Source: an uncultured Oscillospiraceae bacterium | GTDB taxonomy: Bacteria; Bacillota; Clostridia; Oscillospirales; Oscillospiraceae | Assembly: GCA_904420145.1 (NCBI GenBank) | Contig: CAJFUI010000037.1 | Location: 1 to 37,366, forward strand | Direction of reading: 5' to 3' | DNA: 37,366 nucleotides | Shown: positions 14,731 to 22,889 of the stretch, in pieces | Numbering within the stretch: the first letter of the stretch is position 1 | How the letters are laid out: every line of letters starts with the position of its first letter | Notes under the pieces: generated by a model | Database searches by the model: none | What the model was told of the DNA's origin: nothing | What the model saw: only the letters and a program-made list of their open reading frames with translations | Position numbers and translations under genes: made by a program

Positions 14731-16122
14731 ATGGTATTTTCCGGCTTGCCGTTTCTATTTTTTTATCTGCCGGCGGTGCTGCTGATTTACAAGCTGTCTC
14801 CGCTGAAGCTGCGCAACCTCTTTCTGCTGATCGCCAGCCTATTTTTCTACGGCTGGGGAGAGCCGGTGTACATTGTGATTATGTTCCTCTCCACTTTCGT
14901 GGATTACACCCACGGCATGCTGGTGGAGAAGTGGCGCGCCGACGACCGGAAGGCGCGGATGGCGGTAGCGTCTTCCGTGTTTTTCAATCTGCTGATTTTA
15001 GTATTTTTTAAGTACTACGACTTCCTCGCCGGGAGCATCAACGCTATCACTGGACTGCACCTCCCAATTTTGGGGATTCCGCTGCCCATCGGCATCTCCT
15101 TCTGCACCTTCCAGACCATGAGCTACACCATTGACGTCTACCGTCAGGACGCGCCGGTGCAGCGCAATATCATCACCTTCGGCACCTTCGTCACCCTCTT
15201 TCCCCAGCTGATCGCCGGCCCTATCATCCAGTATAAATCCGTAGCCGAGCAGCTGAAGCACCGGGAGGAGGGCTTGGGGAAGTTTGTCTCCGGCGTGGAG
15301 CGCTTCACCGTGGGCCTTGCCAAGAAGGTGCTCTTAGCCAACGCCATCGGCAAGCTGTGGGACCTCTATCTGGCCACGCCCTCGGAGGAGCTGACGGTGC
15401 TGGGTGCTTGGCTGGGCCTTGTGGCCTACGCCTTCCAGATCTATTTCGACTTCTCCGGCTACAGCGACATGGCCGTGGGCCTTGGCCGCATGCTGGGCTT
15501 TGAGTTTATTGAGAACTTCAACTACCCCTATATTTCCCGCTCCATTGTGGAGTTTTGGAAGCGCTGGCACATCTCCCTGACCAACTGGTTCCGGGAGTAT
15601 GTCTACTTCCCCCTCGGCGGAAACCGGGTGTCCAAGGGCAAGTGGGTACGCAACATCCTGATTGTGTGGGTGCTCACCGGCATCTGGCACGGCGCCGGGT
15701 GGAACTTCCTCTTCTGGGGACTGTACTACGCGCTGTTTATGCTGGGGGAGCGGCTGCTGTGGGGCAAGGGCCTGCAGAAGCTGCCAAGGGCTATCCAGCA
15801 CCTGTACACTATGGTGGTGGTGCTCATCGGCTGGGCGCTGTTCGCCGTGGAGGAGACCGGCCACCTGGTACGCTATCTTTCCACCTGTTTTGGAAGCGGG
15901 GCGCTGTTCAACGCCAACAACCTCTATCAGCTGCGCTCCTACCTGCCGCTGCTGGTGATCCTGGTCTTTGCCTCCCTGCCCGTGGGGAAAAAGCTCTACG
16001 GCCGCCTCTCGGAGAACACCCGGGCGCTGCTCTCGCCGGTGCTGGTGCTGGCCGGCCTGGTGCTGTGCACCGCCTCCCTGGTGGACGCCAGCTACAATCC
16101 CTTTTTGTATTTCCGCTTTTAA
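14731..16122 (+). CDS. MBOAT family membrane O-acyltransferase (AlgI/DltB-like)
   Basis: 463 residues, polytopic. Family landmarks are VFSGLPFLFFYLP at the N-terminus, FFKYYDF, PIGISFCTFQTMSYTIDVYR, FPQLIAGPI, YFDFSGYSDMA, FWKRWHISLTNW (H280), FREYVYFPLGGN and TGIWHGAGWNFLFWG with the catalytic H320. This is the alginate-O-acetylase AlgI/DltB branch, which moves acyl groups across the membrane to an extracellular polymer. AGGAAGG lies upstream of the ATG. The next gene, 12 nt downstream, is a DHHW protein, the usual partner that completes transfer on the outside. The polymer being acylated is unknown. Confidence 0.93.
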   Translation: MVFSGLPFLFFYLPAVLLIYKLSPLKLRNLFLLIASLFFYGWGEPVYIVIMFLSTFVDYTHGMLVEKWRADDRKARMAVASSVFFNLLILVFFKYYDFLAGSINAITGLHLPILGIPLPIGISFCTFQTMSYTIDVYRQDAPVQRNIITFGTFVTLFPQLIAGPIIQYKSVAEQLKHREEGLGKFVSGVERFTVGLAKKVLLANAIGKLWDLYLATPSEELTVLGAWLGLVAYAFQIYFDFSGYSDMAVGLGRMLGFEFIENFNYPYISRSIVEFWKRWHISLTNWFREYVYFPLGGNRVSKGKWVRNILIVWVLTGIWHGAGWNFLFWGLYYALFMLGERLLWGKGLQKLPRAIQHLYTMVVVLIGWALFAVEETGHLVRYLSTCFGSGALFNANNLYQLRSYLPLLVILVFASLPVGKKLYGRLSENTRALLSPVLVLAGLVLCTASLVDASYNPFLYFRF

Positions 16123-16134
16123 GGAGGACTGCAG

Positions 16135-17238
16135 ATGAAAAGAACCATGCAGATCATAACGGCAGTGCTCTTCTGCGCCTTTATCGGCGGCTTCGGCCTG
16201 CTCCATCTTCTCCTGCCCGACCGGACCTTCTCCCCGGTAGAGAACCGGAACTTAGAGCAGCTGCCCTCTTTCTCCATCAGTGCTCTGGTGGACGGCAGCT
16301 TCACCAGCGATATCGAAACCTATTTAGCGGACCAGTTTCCCCTGCGGGATGACTGGATCGGCCTGAAGACCCGCTATGAGTACGCCCTTGGCAAGCGGGA
16401 GTTCAACGACGTCTACCTCTGCGGAGACCGGCTGATCGCCAAGGTGACGGAGAGCGACCGGGCGGAACAGAACCTCACCTATCTTACCCAGCTGACGGAG
16501 AAGATAGAGATCCCCGTCTATCTCGGGCTGATTCCCACGGCGGCGGAGGTCTGGAAGGATCGGCTGCCGGAGGGGGCGGACAGCTTTGACCAGCACGCCT
16601 ATTTAGAGGCGGCCAAGGACAGCGGCGCCATTTACGTGGATATGGAGCAGATGCTTAAGGACCACGCCGATGAGGAGATCTACTACCGCACAGACCACCA
16701 CTGGACCAGCCTCGGGGCTTACTACGGCTACGCGGCGCTGATGGAGGCCGTCGGTGTGGAGCCAGAGCCCTTGGGGGAGAAAAATACCGTGTCGGAGAGC
16801 TTCTTCGGGACCCTTTATTCCTCCTCCGGCGTCCACTGGCTCGCCCCTGACCAGATCGACCGCTATATCGACGGTGCAGGGATTACCGTCACCGTCAATA
16901 CCGGCGCGGCGGTGGACACCCACGGGCTGTATGTGGACAGCTACCTGATGGAGAAGGACAAGTACTCCTCCTTCCTTGGGGGCAACAATCCCCTCTATAT
17001 CATCGAAAATCCCAACGCCGCCACGGATCAGACGCTGCTGGTGGTCCGGGACAGCTACGCCGACGCCTTAGCGCCCTTTTTGACTCAGTACTACAGCGAG
17101 ATCCATCTCATCGATCTGCGCTACTACCGCACCAGTGTGGCAGACTACGCCGAGAGTATCGGCGCGGACGGCATCTTCGTCTGCTACAGTGTGGACAACT
17201 TCCAAAAGGATACGGATGTGATTTTCCTCGGCCAGTAA
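16135..17238 (+). CDS. DHHW family protein, AlgX/AlgJ-like SGNH acyltransferase partner
   Basis: 367 residues. An N-terminal helix (about 7-27) anchors an extracytoplasmic domain. FSPVENRNLEQLPSFS and DGSFTSDIETYLADQFPLRDDW are typical of the group. Catalytic motifs are YRTDHHWTSLGAYYGY (D187, H188, H189, W190) and VVRDSYADAL (S307 as the likely nucleophile), giving an SGNH-type Ser-His-Asp arrangement. The protein should take an acyl group delivered by the MBOAT protein and place it on a surface polysaccharide. AAGGAGG lies 6 nt before the ATG, and it is in one operon with the MBOAT gene. Confidence 0.9.
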   Translation: MKRTMQIITAVLFCAFIGGFGLLHLLLPDRTFSPVENRNLEQLPSFSISALVDGSFTSDIETYLADQFPLRDDWIGLKTRYEYALGKREFNDVYLCGDRLIAKVTESDRAEQNLTYLTQLTEKIEIPVYLGLIPTAAEVWKDRLPEGADSFDQHAYLEAAKDSGAIYVDMEQMLKDHADEEIYYRTDHHWTSLGAYYGYAALMEAVGVEPEPLGEKNTVSESFFGTLYSSSGVHWLAPDQIDRYIDGAGITVTVNTGAAVDTHGLYVDSYLMEKDKYSSFLGGNNPLYIIENPNAATDQTLLVVRDSYADALAPFLTQYYSEIHLIDLRYYRTSVADYAESIGADGIFVCYSVDNFQKDTDVIFLGQ

Positions 17239-17317
17239 AGGGCCGGGCGGGAGCCGCTCCGCCCTACATAGAATACTTTTTCGATTTCTTAAGAAAAATT
17301 AAGTGAGGTACATAGCG

Positions 17318-18457
17318 ATGAAACGAATTCTTGCACTGCTTCTGTCTCTGCTGCTGGTATTGTCCATGGCCGCCTGTGGCCAAAACGGCGGGAACAGCGG
17401 CAGCACCCCTGACGATACCCAGAACAACAGCGAGAACGATGAACAAAATGCTGCCGGTGACAATACCGGCAGCACCACAGGTGAGGACGAGACTGGGGAA
17501 CCCACCGTCACCGCCAACTATACGGAGATGCGCTTCACCGCCTTCGGCCAGAGCCAGCAGCTGCTGCCGGAGGGGATCGACGGCGTCTATTCCGCCACCT
17601 ATACCAGCGCCGATGAGGACGTGGCCGTGGTGGACTTAGAGGGCAACGTGACCGCCGCAGGCGTGGGCACTACCACTGTCACCATGCACATCGAGGGCAA
17701 CGGCAGCCAGTGGGACTTCACCTGCGAGGTGACCTGCGCGTGGGAGGAGAACTATCCCACTCTGAACCGGACGGACTTCACCCTGAAAAACGCGGGGGAC
17801 TCCTTCCGCCTGCAGATTTTGAATCTGCCTGAGGGCGCCGAGGTGGGCAGCTGGACCATCAGCGATGAGGCCGTGGCCACCATCGCCGGGGACGGCACCG
17901 TCACCGCAGTGGCCGGGGGACGGGCCACCGCCTCCATCGAGGTGGATTTAGGCGGCGAGACGCTGACCCTCAGCTGTATCGTCCGCTGCTCTGCCAAGGC
18001 GGAGGAGAACGAGGAGGAGAGCGGCGCGGAGGAAGGCAGCGGAGAGGATACTGCCTCCCAGAGCGTGGATCTGGCGGCCTTCTACACCTCGATCTCCGAG
18101 AAGTACGCCATGCCTATGGGGCTCGGCCAGATGACCAGCGATGAGCTGGTGGAGAACTATTTCCCGGGACTGACCGCCATTTCCACCAAGCAGCGGGTGA
18201 TCTACTACACCATGATGACCATGAACAACGGCGAGCTCGCCATGGTGGAGGTGGAGAATGCCTCTGATGTGGACACGGTGAAGGCCATCTTCCAGACCCG
18301 GGTGGATACCATGGTCAACGGCGGCGCTTGGTATCCCTCCGCCACGGAGATCTGGACCAACAGTTCCCACATCGTCTCTTACGGCAACTATGTGCTGATG
18401 GTGGTAGGGGAGGACTGCGACGCCATCCTTGCCGACTTTGAGGCCCTGCTGCCCTGA
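17318..18457 (+). CDS. Lipoprotein with bacterial Ig-like repeats and DUF4358-like C-terminus
   Basis: 379 residues. Signal peptide with lipobox MAAC (Cys20), then a Ser/Gly/Asn/Thr/Glu-rich linker to about residue 60. Two Big_2-type repeats follow: YTSADEDVAVVDLEGNVTAAGVGTTTV and ISDEAVATIAGDGTVTAVAGGRATA. An acidic linker (EENEEESGAEEGSGED) leads to a C-terminal domain (about 247-379) homologous to the small lipoprotein at 14131, sharing YFPGLTAISTKQRVIYYT, DVDTVKAIFQTRVDTMVNGGAWYP and the final strand. GTGAGG lies 9 nt before the ATG. It ends the acylation module and has a very strong terminator. The Ig repeats probably extend the domain through the wall. Confidence 0.85.
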   Translation: MKRILALLLSLLLVLSMAACGQNGGNSGSTPDDTQNNSENDEQNAAGDNTGSTTGEDETGEPTVTANYTEMRFTAFGQSQQLLPEGIDGVYSATYTSADEDVAVVDLEGNVTAAGVGTTTVTMHIEGNGSQWDFTCEVTCAWEENYPTLNRTDFTLKNAGDSFRLQILNLPEGAEVGSWTISDEAVATIAGDGTVTAVAGGRATASIEVDLGGETLTLSCIVRCSAKAEENEEESGAEEGSGEDTASQSVDLAAFYTSISEKYAMPMGLGQMTSDELVENYFPGLTAISTKQRVIYYTMMTMNNGELAMVEVENASDVDTVKAIFQTRVDTMVNGGAWYPSATEIWTNSSHIVSYGNYVLMVVGEDCDAILADFEALLP

Positions 18458-18497
18458 GGAGGCGGACAGCCAAGGGGCTGAAAATGAGTAGAATAAA

Positions 18498-18538
18498 GGA
18501 AACCGCGGAGCTGTGCTTGTCACAGCTCCGCGGTTTCC
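18498..18538. terminator. Very strong hairpin terminator ending the acylation module
   Basis: Perfect 18-bp stem, 18498-18515 with 18521-18538, loop CTTGT; A-rich before and TTTCCTCTT after. Confidence 0.88.
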
Positions 18539-18649
18539 TCTTGGCTGCCCCACTTTCGCCGGCAGGAGCCTAAATCTCTATGGAGAAGCAGAAGAGGGAG
18601 AAGAGCCCCAAAGCAGCCGCGGACACGGAGAAAAATATCCTGCTTCCTA

Positions 18650-18677
18650 TTGACAAATCCGGTATTCCCTGTATAAT
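18650..18677 (+). promoter_or_regulatory. Consensus sigma-A promoter of the GPP34/MerR cluster
   Basis: TTGACA at 18650-18655, 16-nt spacer, TATAAT at 18672-18677. Both hexamers are perfect. Start expected near 18684. Confidence 0.9.
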
Positions 18678-18684
18678 ATAAATC

Positions 18685-18709
18685 ATAAGTAGTAAGTAAT
18701 AAGTAGTAA
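18685..18709 (+). repeat. Direct repeat ATAAGTAGTAA at the transcription start
   Basis: ATAAGTAGTAA occurs at 18685-18695 and 18699-18709, 14-bp pitch, with related TAAGTAATAA between them. They begin at the predicted transcription start, where a bound repressor would block the promoter. The small MerR gene two genes later is a candidate binder. Confidence 0.55.
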
Positions 18710-18788
18710 CTAAATGCCGGGAGGAGATGTCTGCCGGTGGGAAGGGACGCCAACGGTTCATTTTATCGATAACAGGAGGATCAACAAC

Positions 18789-19463
18789 GTGAAGGATTTG
18801 TCGCTTGTACAGGAGTATATGCTCTGCGCAGTGAATGAGAAGGGAAAAATCTCTGGCCTGCAGACGGAGAGATTGGTGTGCTTTGTGGCGGCGGGGATTT
18901 TGGACCTGCAGCTGGAGGGATGTCTGGCCGTCGAGGGGAAGCTGGTGCGCACTGCGGCCCCCCTACCGGAGGCGCGGCGGTATTTGCAGCCCCTCTACGA
19001 CTATATCAGCCAGAAGAAGACGGTGAAGCTCACCGCCGCCATCGAGGCCTATCAGATCTCCTTCACCGACAAGCGGATGCGGGAGCTGACGGAGGCCGTA
19101 GGGGACTCCCTTGTGGGCATGGGTATGGCGGAGGAGCGGGAGACGGGGCTCCTTGGGAGGCGGAAGGGCTATGTGCCCGGCCAGGAGGCTGTCCGCTCCG
19201 TGGTGGAGATGCTGCGCGCGGAGGTTCTGGAGGAGGGAGAGATGACGGAGGAGGCCGCCGCTCTGGCGATTCTGCTGGAGCGCGCCAAGTGTCTGAAGCT
19301 CTATTTCTCCCCGTTTGAGCAAAAGGAGATGGCGGGGAGAATCAAAGCCCTGGTCAGTTCCCCGGAGGGCAGGCTGGTCAAAGAGCTGGTGGACCACATC
19401 GAGGCCCTTATGGCCGCAGCCGCCGCCTCCGTCAGCGCTGCCGCCTCCGCCGGCTCCGTGTAA
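18789..19463 (+). CDS. GPP34 (GOLPH3-like) family protein
   Basis: 224 residues, mostly helical. KDLSLVQEYMLCAVNEKGK at the N-terminus, VCFVAAGILDLQLEGCLAVEG, APLPEARRYLQPLYDYI and FTDKRMRELTEAVGDSL match the GPP34 fold, whose eukaryotic member GOLPH3 binds phosphatidylinositol-4-phosphate on Golgi membranes. The bacterial role is not established. The start is GTG 18789 with AGGAGG 9 nt upstream (18774-18779); a longer upstream frame has no ribosome site. The C-terminus is an Ala/Ser-rich tail (about 205-224). It is the first gene of a co-oriented series, followed 12 nt later by a MerR regulator. Confidence 0.8.
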   Translation: MKDLSLVQEYMLCAVNEKGKISGLQTERLVCFVAAGILDLQLEGCLAVEGKLVRTAAPLPEARRYLQPLYDYISQKKTVKLTAAIEAYQISFTDKRMRELTEAVGDSLVGMGMAEERETGLLGRRKGYVPGQEAVRSVVEMLRAEVLEEGEMTEEAAALAILLERAKCLKLYFSPFEQKEMAGRIKALVSSPEGRLVKELVDHIEALMAAAAASVSAAASAGSV

Positions 19464-19475
19464 GGCGGGTGCGCT

Positions 19476-19742
19476 ATGTCGAGACAGAGGGCCATGGAGG
19501 TCATTGCGCAGGCGGAGTATGTGTCCATCGGCGAGCTTGCGCGGCTGACGGACGTCCGCTACAGCACCCTGAAATTCTACACGGAGGAGGGGATGCTCCC
19601 CTTTGCGCAGGCGGGGGAAAATTTGACCAGACGCTACAAGCGGGAGGAGAGCGTGGAGCGGGTGCGGCAGATCAAGACCCTGCGCCAGGAGGGGAGGACG
19701 ATCCCCGAGATCAAGGCGCTCTTAGCGCAGCCGGAGAGGTGA
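19476..19742 (+). CDS. Minimal MerR-type transcriptional regulator
   Basis: 88 residues, just the winged helix-turn-helix: YVSIGELARLTDVRYSTLKFYTEEGMLPFAQ (about 15-45), wing ENLTRRYKREESVERVRQI and helix TIPEIKALLAQ. The usual C-terminal coiled coil and effector domain are nearly absent, so it may only bind DNA or depend on a partner. AAGGCGGG lies upstream of the ATG. It sits between the GPP34 and cytidine-deaminase-like genes (12 and 6 nt spacing), so it is probably in one operon with them. Autoregulation at the repeats 18685-18709 is inferred. Confidence 0.82.
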   Translation: MSRQRAMEVIAQAEYVSIGELARLTDVRYSTLKFYTEEGMLPFAQAGENLTRRYKREESVERVRQIKTLRQEGRTIPEIKALLAQPER

Positions 19743-19748
19743 TGGACC

Positions 19749-20135
19749 ATGAACCAAAAGGAACTGTACGCCGCAGCAAAGGAGGCGCTCCGTCCTATCT
19801 GCCTCAAGGGGGAGGGGGAGGCCGGCCATGTGGCCTGCGCCATAGAGGCGGCGTCGGGGCAGCTGTATACCGGCGTCTGCATCGATCTGCCCTGCGGCCT
19901 CGGCTTCTGCGCGGAGCAGGCAGCTGCAGCGGAGATGCTGAAACACGGCGAGACGAAGATCCGCCGGATCCTTGCCGTAAATGCGGAGGGACGCGTTCTT
20001 CCGCCCTGTGGGCGCTGCCGGGAGTTTATCTCTCAACTCGATGCGGAAAATCTTCACACGCTGGCGGCGGTGGACGAGGAGCGGGCGGTGCCCTTAGAGC
20101 GCCTGCTGCCGGAGCGGTGGGACGAGAGAAAATAA
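19749..20135 (+). CDS. Cytidine-deaminase-like zinc enzyme
   Basis: 128 residues. The zinc site is C54-A-E56 and P86-C87-G-R-C90, the cytidine/deoxycytidylate deaminase signature; E56 shuttles the proton. In canonical tetrameric CDA the N-terminal substrate motif is FSxFxVGAA, which is replaced here by VACAIEAASGQLYTGVCID, so the substrate may differ. Related short CDA-fold proteins include blasticidin deaminase-like enzymes. The RBS for ATG 19749 is GGAGAGGTGATGG, overlapping the MerR stop region. Cytoplasmic; reaction would be hydrolytic deamination of a nucleoside or analogue. Confidence 0.82.
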   Translation: MNQKELYAAAKEALRPICLKGEGEAGHVACAIEAASGQLYTGVCIDLPCGLGFCAEQAAAAEMLKHGETKIRRILAVNAEGRVLPPCGRCREFISQLDAENLHTLAAVDEERAVPLERLLPERWDERK

Positions 20136-20192
20136 GCGGGCCGCTGCCGCAGCATCTGTGGACAGCAACGAAAATTTTTGGAGGATCGGCGC

Positions 20193-20861
20193 ATGTTCGA
20201 GGAGGTATATTTTCAGCGGCGGCGGAGGAACCCCGCTAAGCTGCTGCGCTATGGCTTCACACAGGCGGAGGACGGCTATCACTTGGAGAAAACGGTCATG
20301 GACGGCGCCTTCCGGCTGACCGTATCGGTCCCGGAGACGGGGGCGGTCACCACGCGGCTGCTGGACTGCGCCACAGAGGAGGAGTACACCCTCCACAAGT
20401 CCTCCGCCGCCGCGGGGGCCTTTGTGGGAAGTGTCCGTTCCGCCTGCGGCCAGGTCCTCACAGACATCGCTGAGCAGTGCTTTGACCCGGATGTCTTCCG
20501 CAGCCAGCAGACCATGGATGTTATCCGCTATGTGGAGGAACGGTTTGGCGAAACGCTGGAATTTTTGTGGAAAAAGTTTCCTGACAACGCGGTGTGGCGG
20601 CGGGGGGATACTGGGAAGTGGTATGGGGCGATTCTGACGGTGTCCCAAAGAAAGCTGGGTCTCGACGCCGGGGAGGCCGCGGAAATCATCGACCTGCGCC
20701 TGCCGCCGGAGGAGATGGCGGACACCATCGACCACAGGCGCTATTTTCCCGGTTGGCACATGAACAAAAAGCACTGGTATACCATGCTGCTGGACGGCTC
20801 TGTGCCAACGGAGGAGATCTGCCGCCGCATCGACGAGAGCCGCCGCTTGGCAGTGAAATAG
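20193..20861 (+). CDS. MmcQ/YjbR family protein with N-terminal extension
   Basis: 222 residues, about twice the usual MmcQ/YjbR length. The C-terminal half (about 105-222) is the family domain: DVIRYVEERFGETLEFLWKKFPDNAVWRR ... KWYGAILTV ... LRLPPEEMADTIDHRRYFPGWHMNKKHWYTMLLDGSVPTEEICRRIDESRRL. These proteins have a CyaY-like fold and are often called DNA binding on limited evidence. The N-terminal ~100 residues form a separate domain without a recognised motif. GGAGG sits 8 nt before ATG 20193; an earlier TTG would overlap that site. Follows the deaminase gene at 57 nt. Confidence 0.82.
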   Translation: MFEEVYFQRRRRNPAKLLRYGFTQAEDGYHLEKTVMDGAFRLTVSVPETGAVTTRLLDCATEEEYTLHKSSAAAGAFVGSVRSACGQVLTDIAEQCFDPDVFRSQQTMDVIRYVEERFGETLEFLWKKFPDNAVWRRGDTGKWYGAILTVSQRKLGLDAGEAAEIIDLRLPPEEMADTIDHRRYFPGWHMNKKHWYTMLLDGSVPTEEICRRIDESRRLAVK

Positions 20862-20936
20862 GCGGCCATAGGGGCGTCCGCTGAGAAGCGGAGGGCGGTT
20901 GGATAATCATGAGAAGGATCAGGAGGGGGATAGACC

Positions 20937-21467
20937 GTGAGAAAAGCAGTGCTGTTTATCGCTGTGAGCGTAGACGGCTATATCGCCGATAGTGGAGGCG
21001 GCGTGGATTGGCTGGCCGGACAGGGGGACAATGGAGAGGGCGGGGATACCTACTCGGAATTTGTCAAAACGGTGGATACCGTGGTGATGGGCTGGAGGAC
21101 CTACCGCCAAGTAGTCACGGAGCTCTCCCCGGACACATGGGTTTACAGCGGCCTGATGACCTATGTGGTGACCCACCGGGTGCTGCCCTCTACAGAGGAT
21201 ATTCGCTTTGTCCGGGAGTCGCCGGCGGATTTGGTGAGAAACCTGAAGGAGCAGGGCGGGAAGAGTATTTGGATCTGCGGCGGGGCCAGCATCGCACAGC
21301 AGCTTCTGGAGGCGGAGCTGGTCGACCGGCTGCATCTCTCTGTTATTCCCACCATGCTCGGAGCGGGGATTCCCTTGTTCGGTGCACTCCGAACAGAGCA
21401 GAAGCTGAAGCTGCTTCAAGTGAGGAGCAGCAACGGCATCATTGAGGCTATCTATGAAAAACGCTGA
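20937..21467 (+). CDS. Dihydrofolate-reductase-fold protein (RibD C-terminal family)
   Basis: 176 residues. Typical blocks are AVSVDGYIAD (9-18), TVVMGWRTYRQV, IWICGGASIAQQLLEAELVDRLHLSVIPTMLGAGIPLF. This is the NADPH-binding DHFR/RibD-C superfamily (YwjB/YyaP type), cytoplasmic reductases of mostly unknown substrate. The start is GTG 20937 with AGGAGGGGGA ending 6 nt upstream. It lies after the MmcQ-like gene in the same direction. Confidence 0.85.
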   Translation: MRKAVLFIAVSVDGYIADSGGGVDWLAGQGDNGEGGDTYSEFVKTVDTVVMGWRTYRQVVTELSPDTWVYSGLMTYVVTHRVLPSTEDIRFVRESPADLVRNLKEQGGKSIWICGGASIAQQLLEAELVDRLHLSVIPTMLGAGIPLFGALRTEQKLKLLQVRSSNGIIEAIYEKR

Positions 21468-21574
21468 TTTTCCCCCAAATGGCTGCTCCGTCTCTGTGAA
21501 GCAAATCTCCTATACAGACGGACTAAAGAAAGGGACGCCATAGCGGGGAGCGCGTATGCAAAGGAGCAGTGGGG

Positions 21575-22162
21575 ATGAATACACCGACCATCGAGACGGC
21601 GCGCCTGATCCTGAGAAGGTTTACTGAGGATGATTTGCCGGCGCTGTATCGGATTTACCGCGATGAGGAGGCAAACCGCTTTTTGCCGTGGTTTCCGGTG
21701 AAGGACATGGCGGAGGCGCGGACACTTTTTCAGACCCGGTATGCGGCATGCTATGCCCAGCCCCGGGGGTACGCCTACGCCATCTGCCTGAAAAGGGACA
21801 GCCAGCCGATCGGTTATTTGAAAGCCGACACAGAGGAGCCCTACGACCTGGGCTATGGACTGCGGAGGGAGTTCTGGCATCAGGGGATTACCACAGAGGC
21901 GGGGAGGGCGCTGGTGGAGCGGGTGAAAAAAGACGGCCTGCCCTATCTCACCGCCACCCATGACGTGAACAATCCCCGCAGCGGCGGCGTGATGAAGAGA
22001 TTGGGCATGGCGTATCAGTACTCCTACGAGGAGCAGTGGCAGCCCAAAGATTTTCCCGTGATCTTCAGAATGTATCAGCTCAATTTGGACGGGAACACGG
22101 ATCGGGTCTACCATGGGTACTGGGAGCGGGCGGCAGTCCGCTTTGTGGAAGAGAACGTGTGA
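21575..22162 (+). CDS. GNAT family N-acetyltransferase, RimJ/RimL-like
   Basis: 195 residues. ETARLILRRFTEDDLPALYRIYRDEEANRFLPW is the RimJ/RimL-type N-terminus; PIGYLKADTEEPYDLGYGLRREFWHQGITTEAGRALVERV carries the acetyl-CoA binding strand and loop, and NPRSGGVMKRLGM is the typical late motif. It should transfer acetyl from acetyl-CoA to an amine. ATG 21575 has AAGGAG 8 nt upstream; a GTG two codons earlier is too close. A perfect terminator palindrome follows. Confidence 0.88.
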   Translation: MNTPTIETARLILRRFTEDDLPALYRIYRDEEANRFLPWFPVKDMAEARTLFQTRYAACYAQPRGYAYAICLKRDSQPIGYLKADTEEPYDLGYGLRREFWHQGITTEAGRALVERVKKDGLPYLTATHDVNNPRSGGVMKRLGMAYQYSYEEQWQPKDFPVIFRMYQLNLDGNTDRVYHGYWERAAVRFVEENV

Positions 22163-22205
22163 CAGCCCAGTTGAAAAAGGAACGAAACGGTTTTAACAAG
22201 TGAAG

Positions 22206-22234
22206 GGCCCCGGACAGCTGTCCGGGGCCTTTTT
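22206..22234. terminator. Palindromic terminator between GNAT and XRE genes
   Basis: Twelve-pair palindrome at 22206-22229 (half GGCCCCGGACAG) followed by T5. It ends the plus-strand series; the convergent XRE gene stops at 22236. Confidence 0.88.
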
Positions 22235-22235
22235 A

Positions 22236-22889
22236 CTATGAACACGCGGGCCCTTTGTCCGCCGAGGGCCTGCGCAGCAGCAGGGTGACGGCGAGACAGA
22301 GGGGCAGGTAGAGCAGCAGGGGAGAGGCGGCCACCACAAGGCTGGAGGCCGGCCAGGGGTACAGGGCCCAGAAAAACCGGAGGACGAAGGAGCAGGGGAA
22401 GAGGGCTGTCAGCCAAACGGAGACACGGTAAAACCAGCGCCGCTGCTCCCGGGCGCCGTCCTCCCGGCGGTGCCGCTGGAAAATTGCCTCAAAGCACACA
22501 ATCGCAAGGATGTGGACCGTCATACCCAGCAGAGGAATCAGGTGATTCTGATAGACGAGGCTGCCCATCAGCTGCCAGAAGAGGGCGAGGGCCTCCGCTG
22601 CCACCAGGAGCATCATGGTCAGCGGCCAGTGCTCCTCCTGTTCCACCCCCTTCCCTTGGCTGGCCCCTGCAGAGAGCGGACGGTCCTCCTCCCAGTCCTC
22701 CCGGAGAAGGTAGTCGGTGGAGACGCCGAAGAGCCGGCTGAGCTGGAGAACATTGTCCGTATCCGGCATAGCGGCCTCGCTCTCCCATTTGCTGACAGCC
22801 TGGCGGGAGACGTGGACCGCCTCGGCCAGCTGCTCCTGTGAGTAGCCGCGTCCCCTGCGGAGGGCGGAGAGCTTTTGTCCAAAGGTCAT
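22236..22889 (-). CDS. XRE-family regulator with membrane domain
   Basis: 217 residues. The HTH occupies residues 1-65: FGQKLSALRRGRGYSQEQLAEAVHVSRQAVSKWESEAAMPDTDNVLQLSRLFGVSTDYLL. A polar linker (about 66-92) leads to four hydrophobic helices in residues about 95-205. A DNA-binding domain fused to membrane helices suggests a membrane-tethered regulator that senses the envelope. The start was set at ATG 22889 with AAGGAGG upstream; the upstream reading frame is arginine-rich and unsupported. No partner gene is adjacent. Confidence 0.85.
   Translation of the reverse strand: MTFGQKLSALRRGRGYSQEQLAEAVHVSRQAVSKWESEAAMPDTDNVLQLSRLFGVSTDYLLREDWEEDRPLSAGASQGKGVEQEEHWPLTMMLLVAAEALALFWQLMGSLVYQNHLIPLLGMTVHILAIVCFEAIFQRHRREDGAREQRRWFYRVSVWLTALFPCSFVLRFFWALYPWPASSLVVAASPLLLYLPLCLAVTLLLRRPSADKGPACS

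Larger units (their letters stand above)
18458..18788 (+). other. Gene-free 331-nt region: terminator, promoter and phased repeats
   Basis: No credible coding frame. It holds the terminator 18498-18538, a consensus promoter 18650-18677 and an A/T-rich repeat block 18685-18709, followed by an 80-nt leader to the GPP34 gene. Confidence 0.7.
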
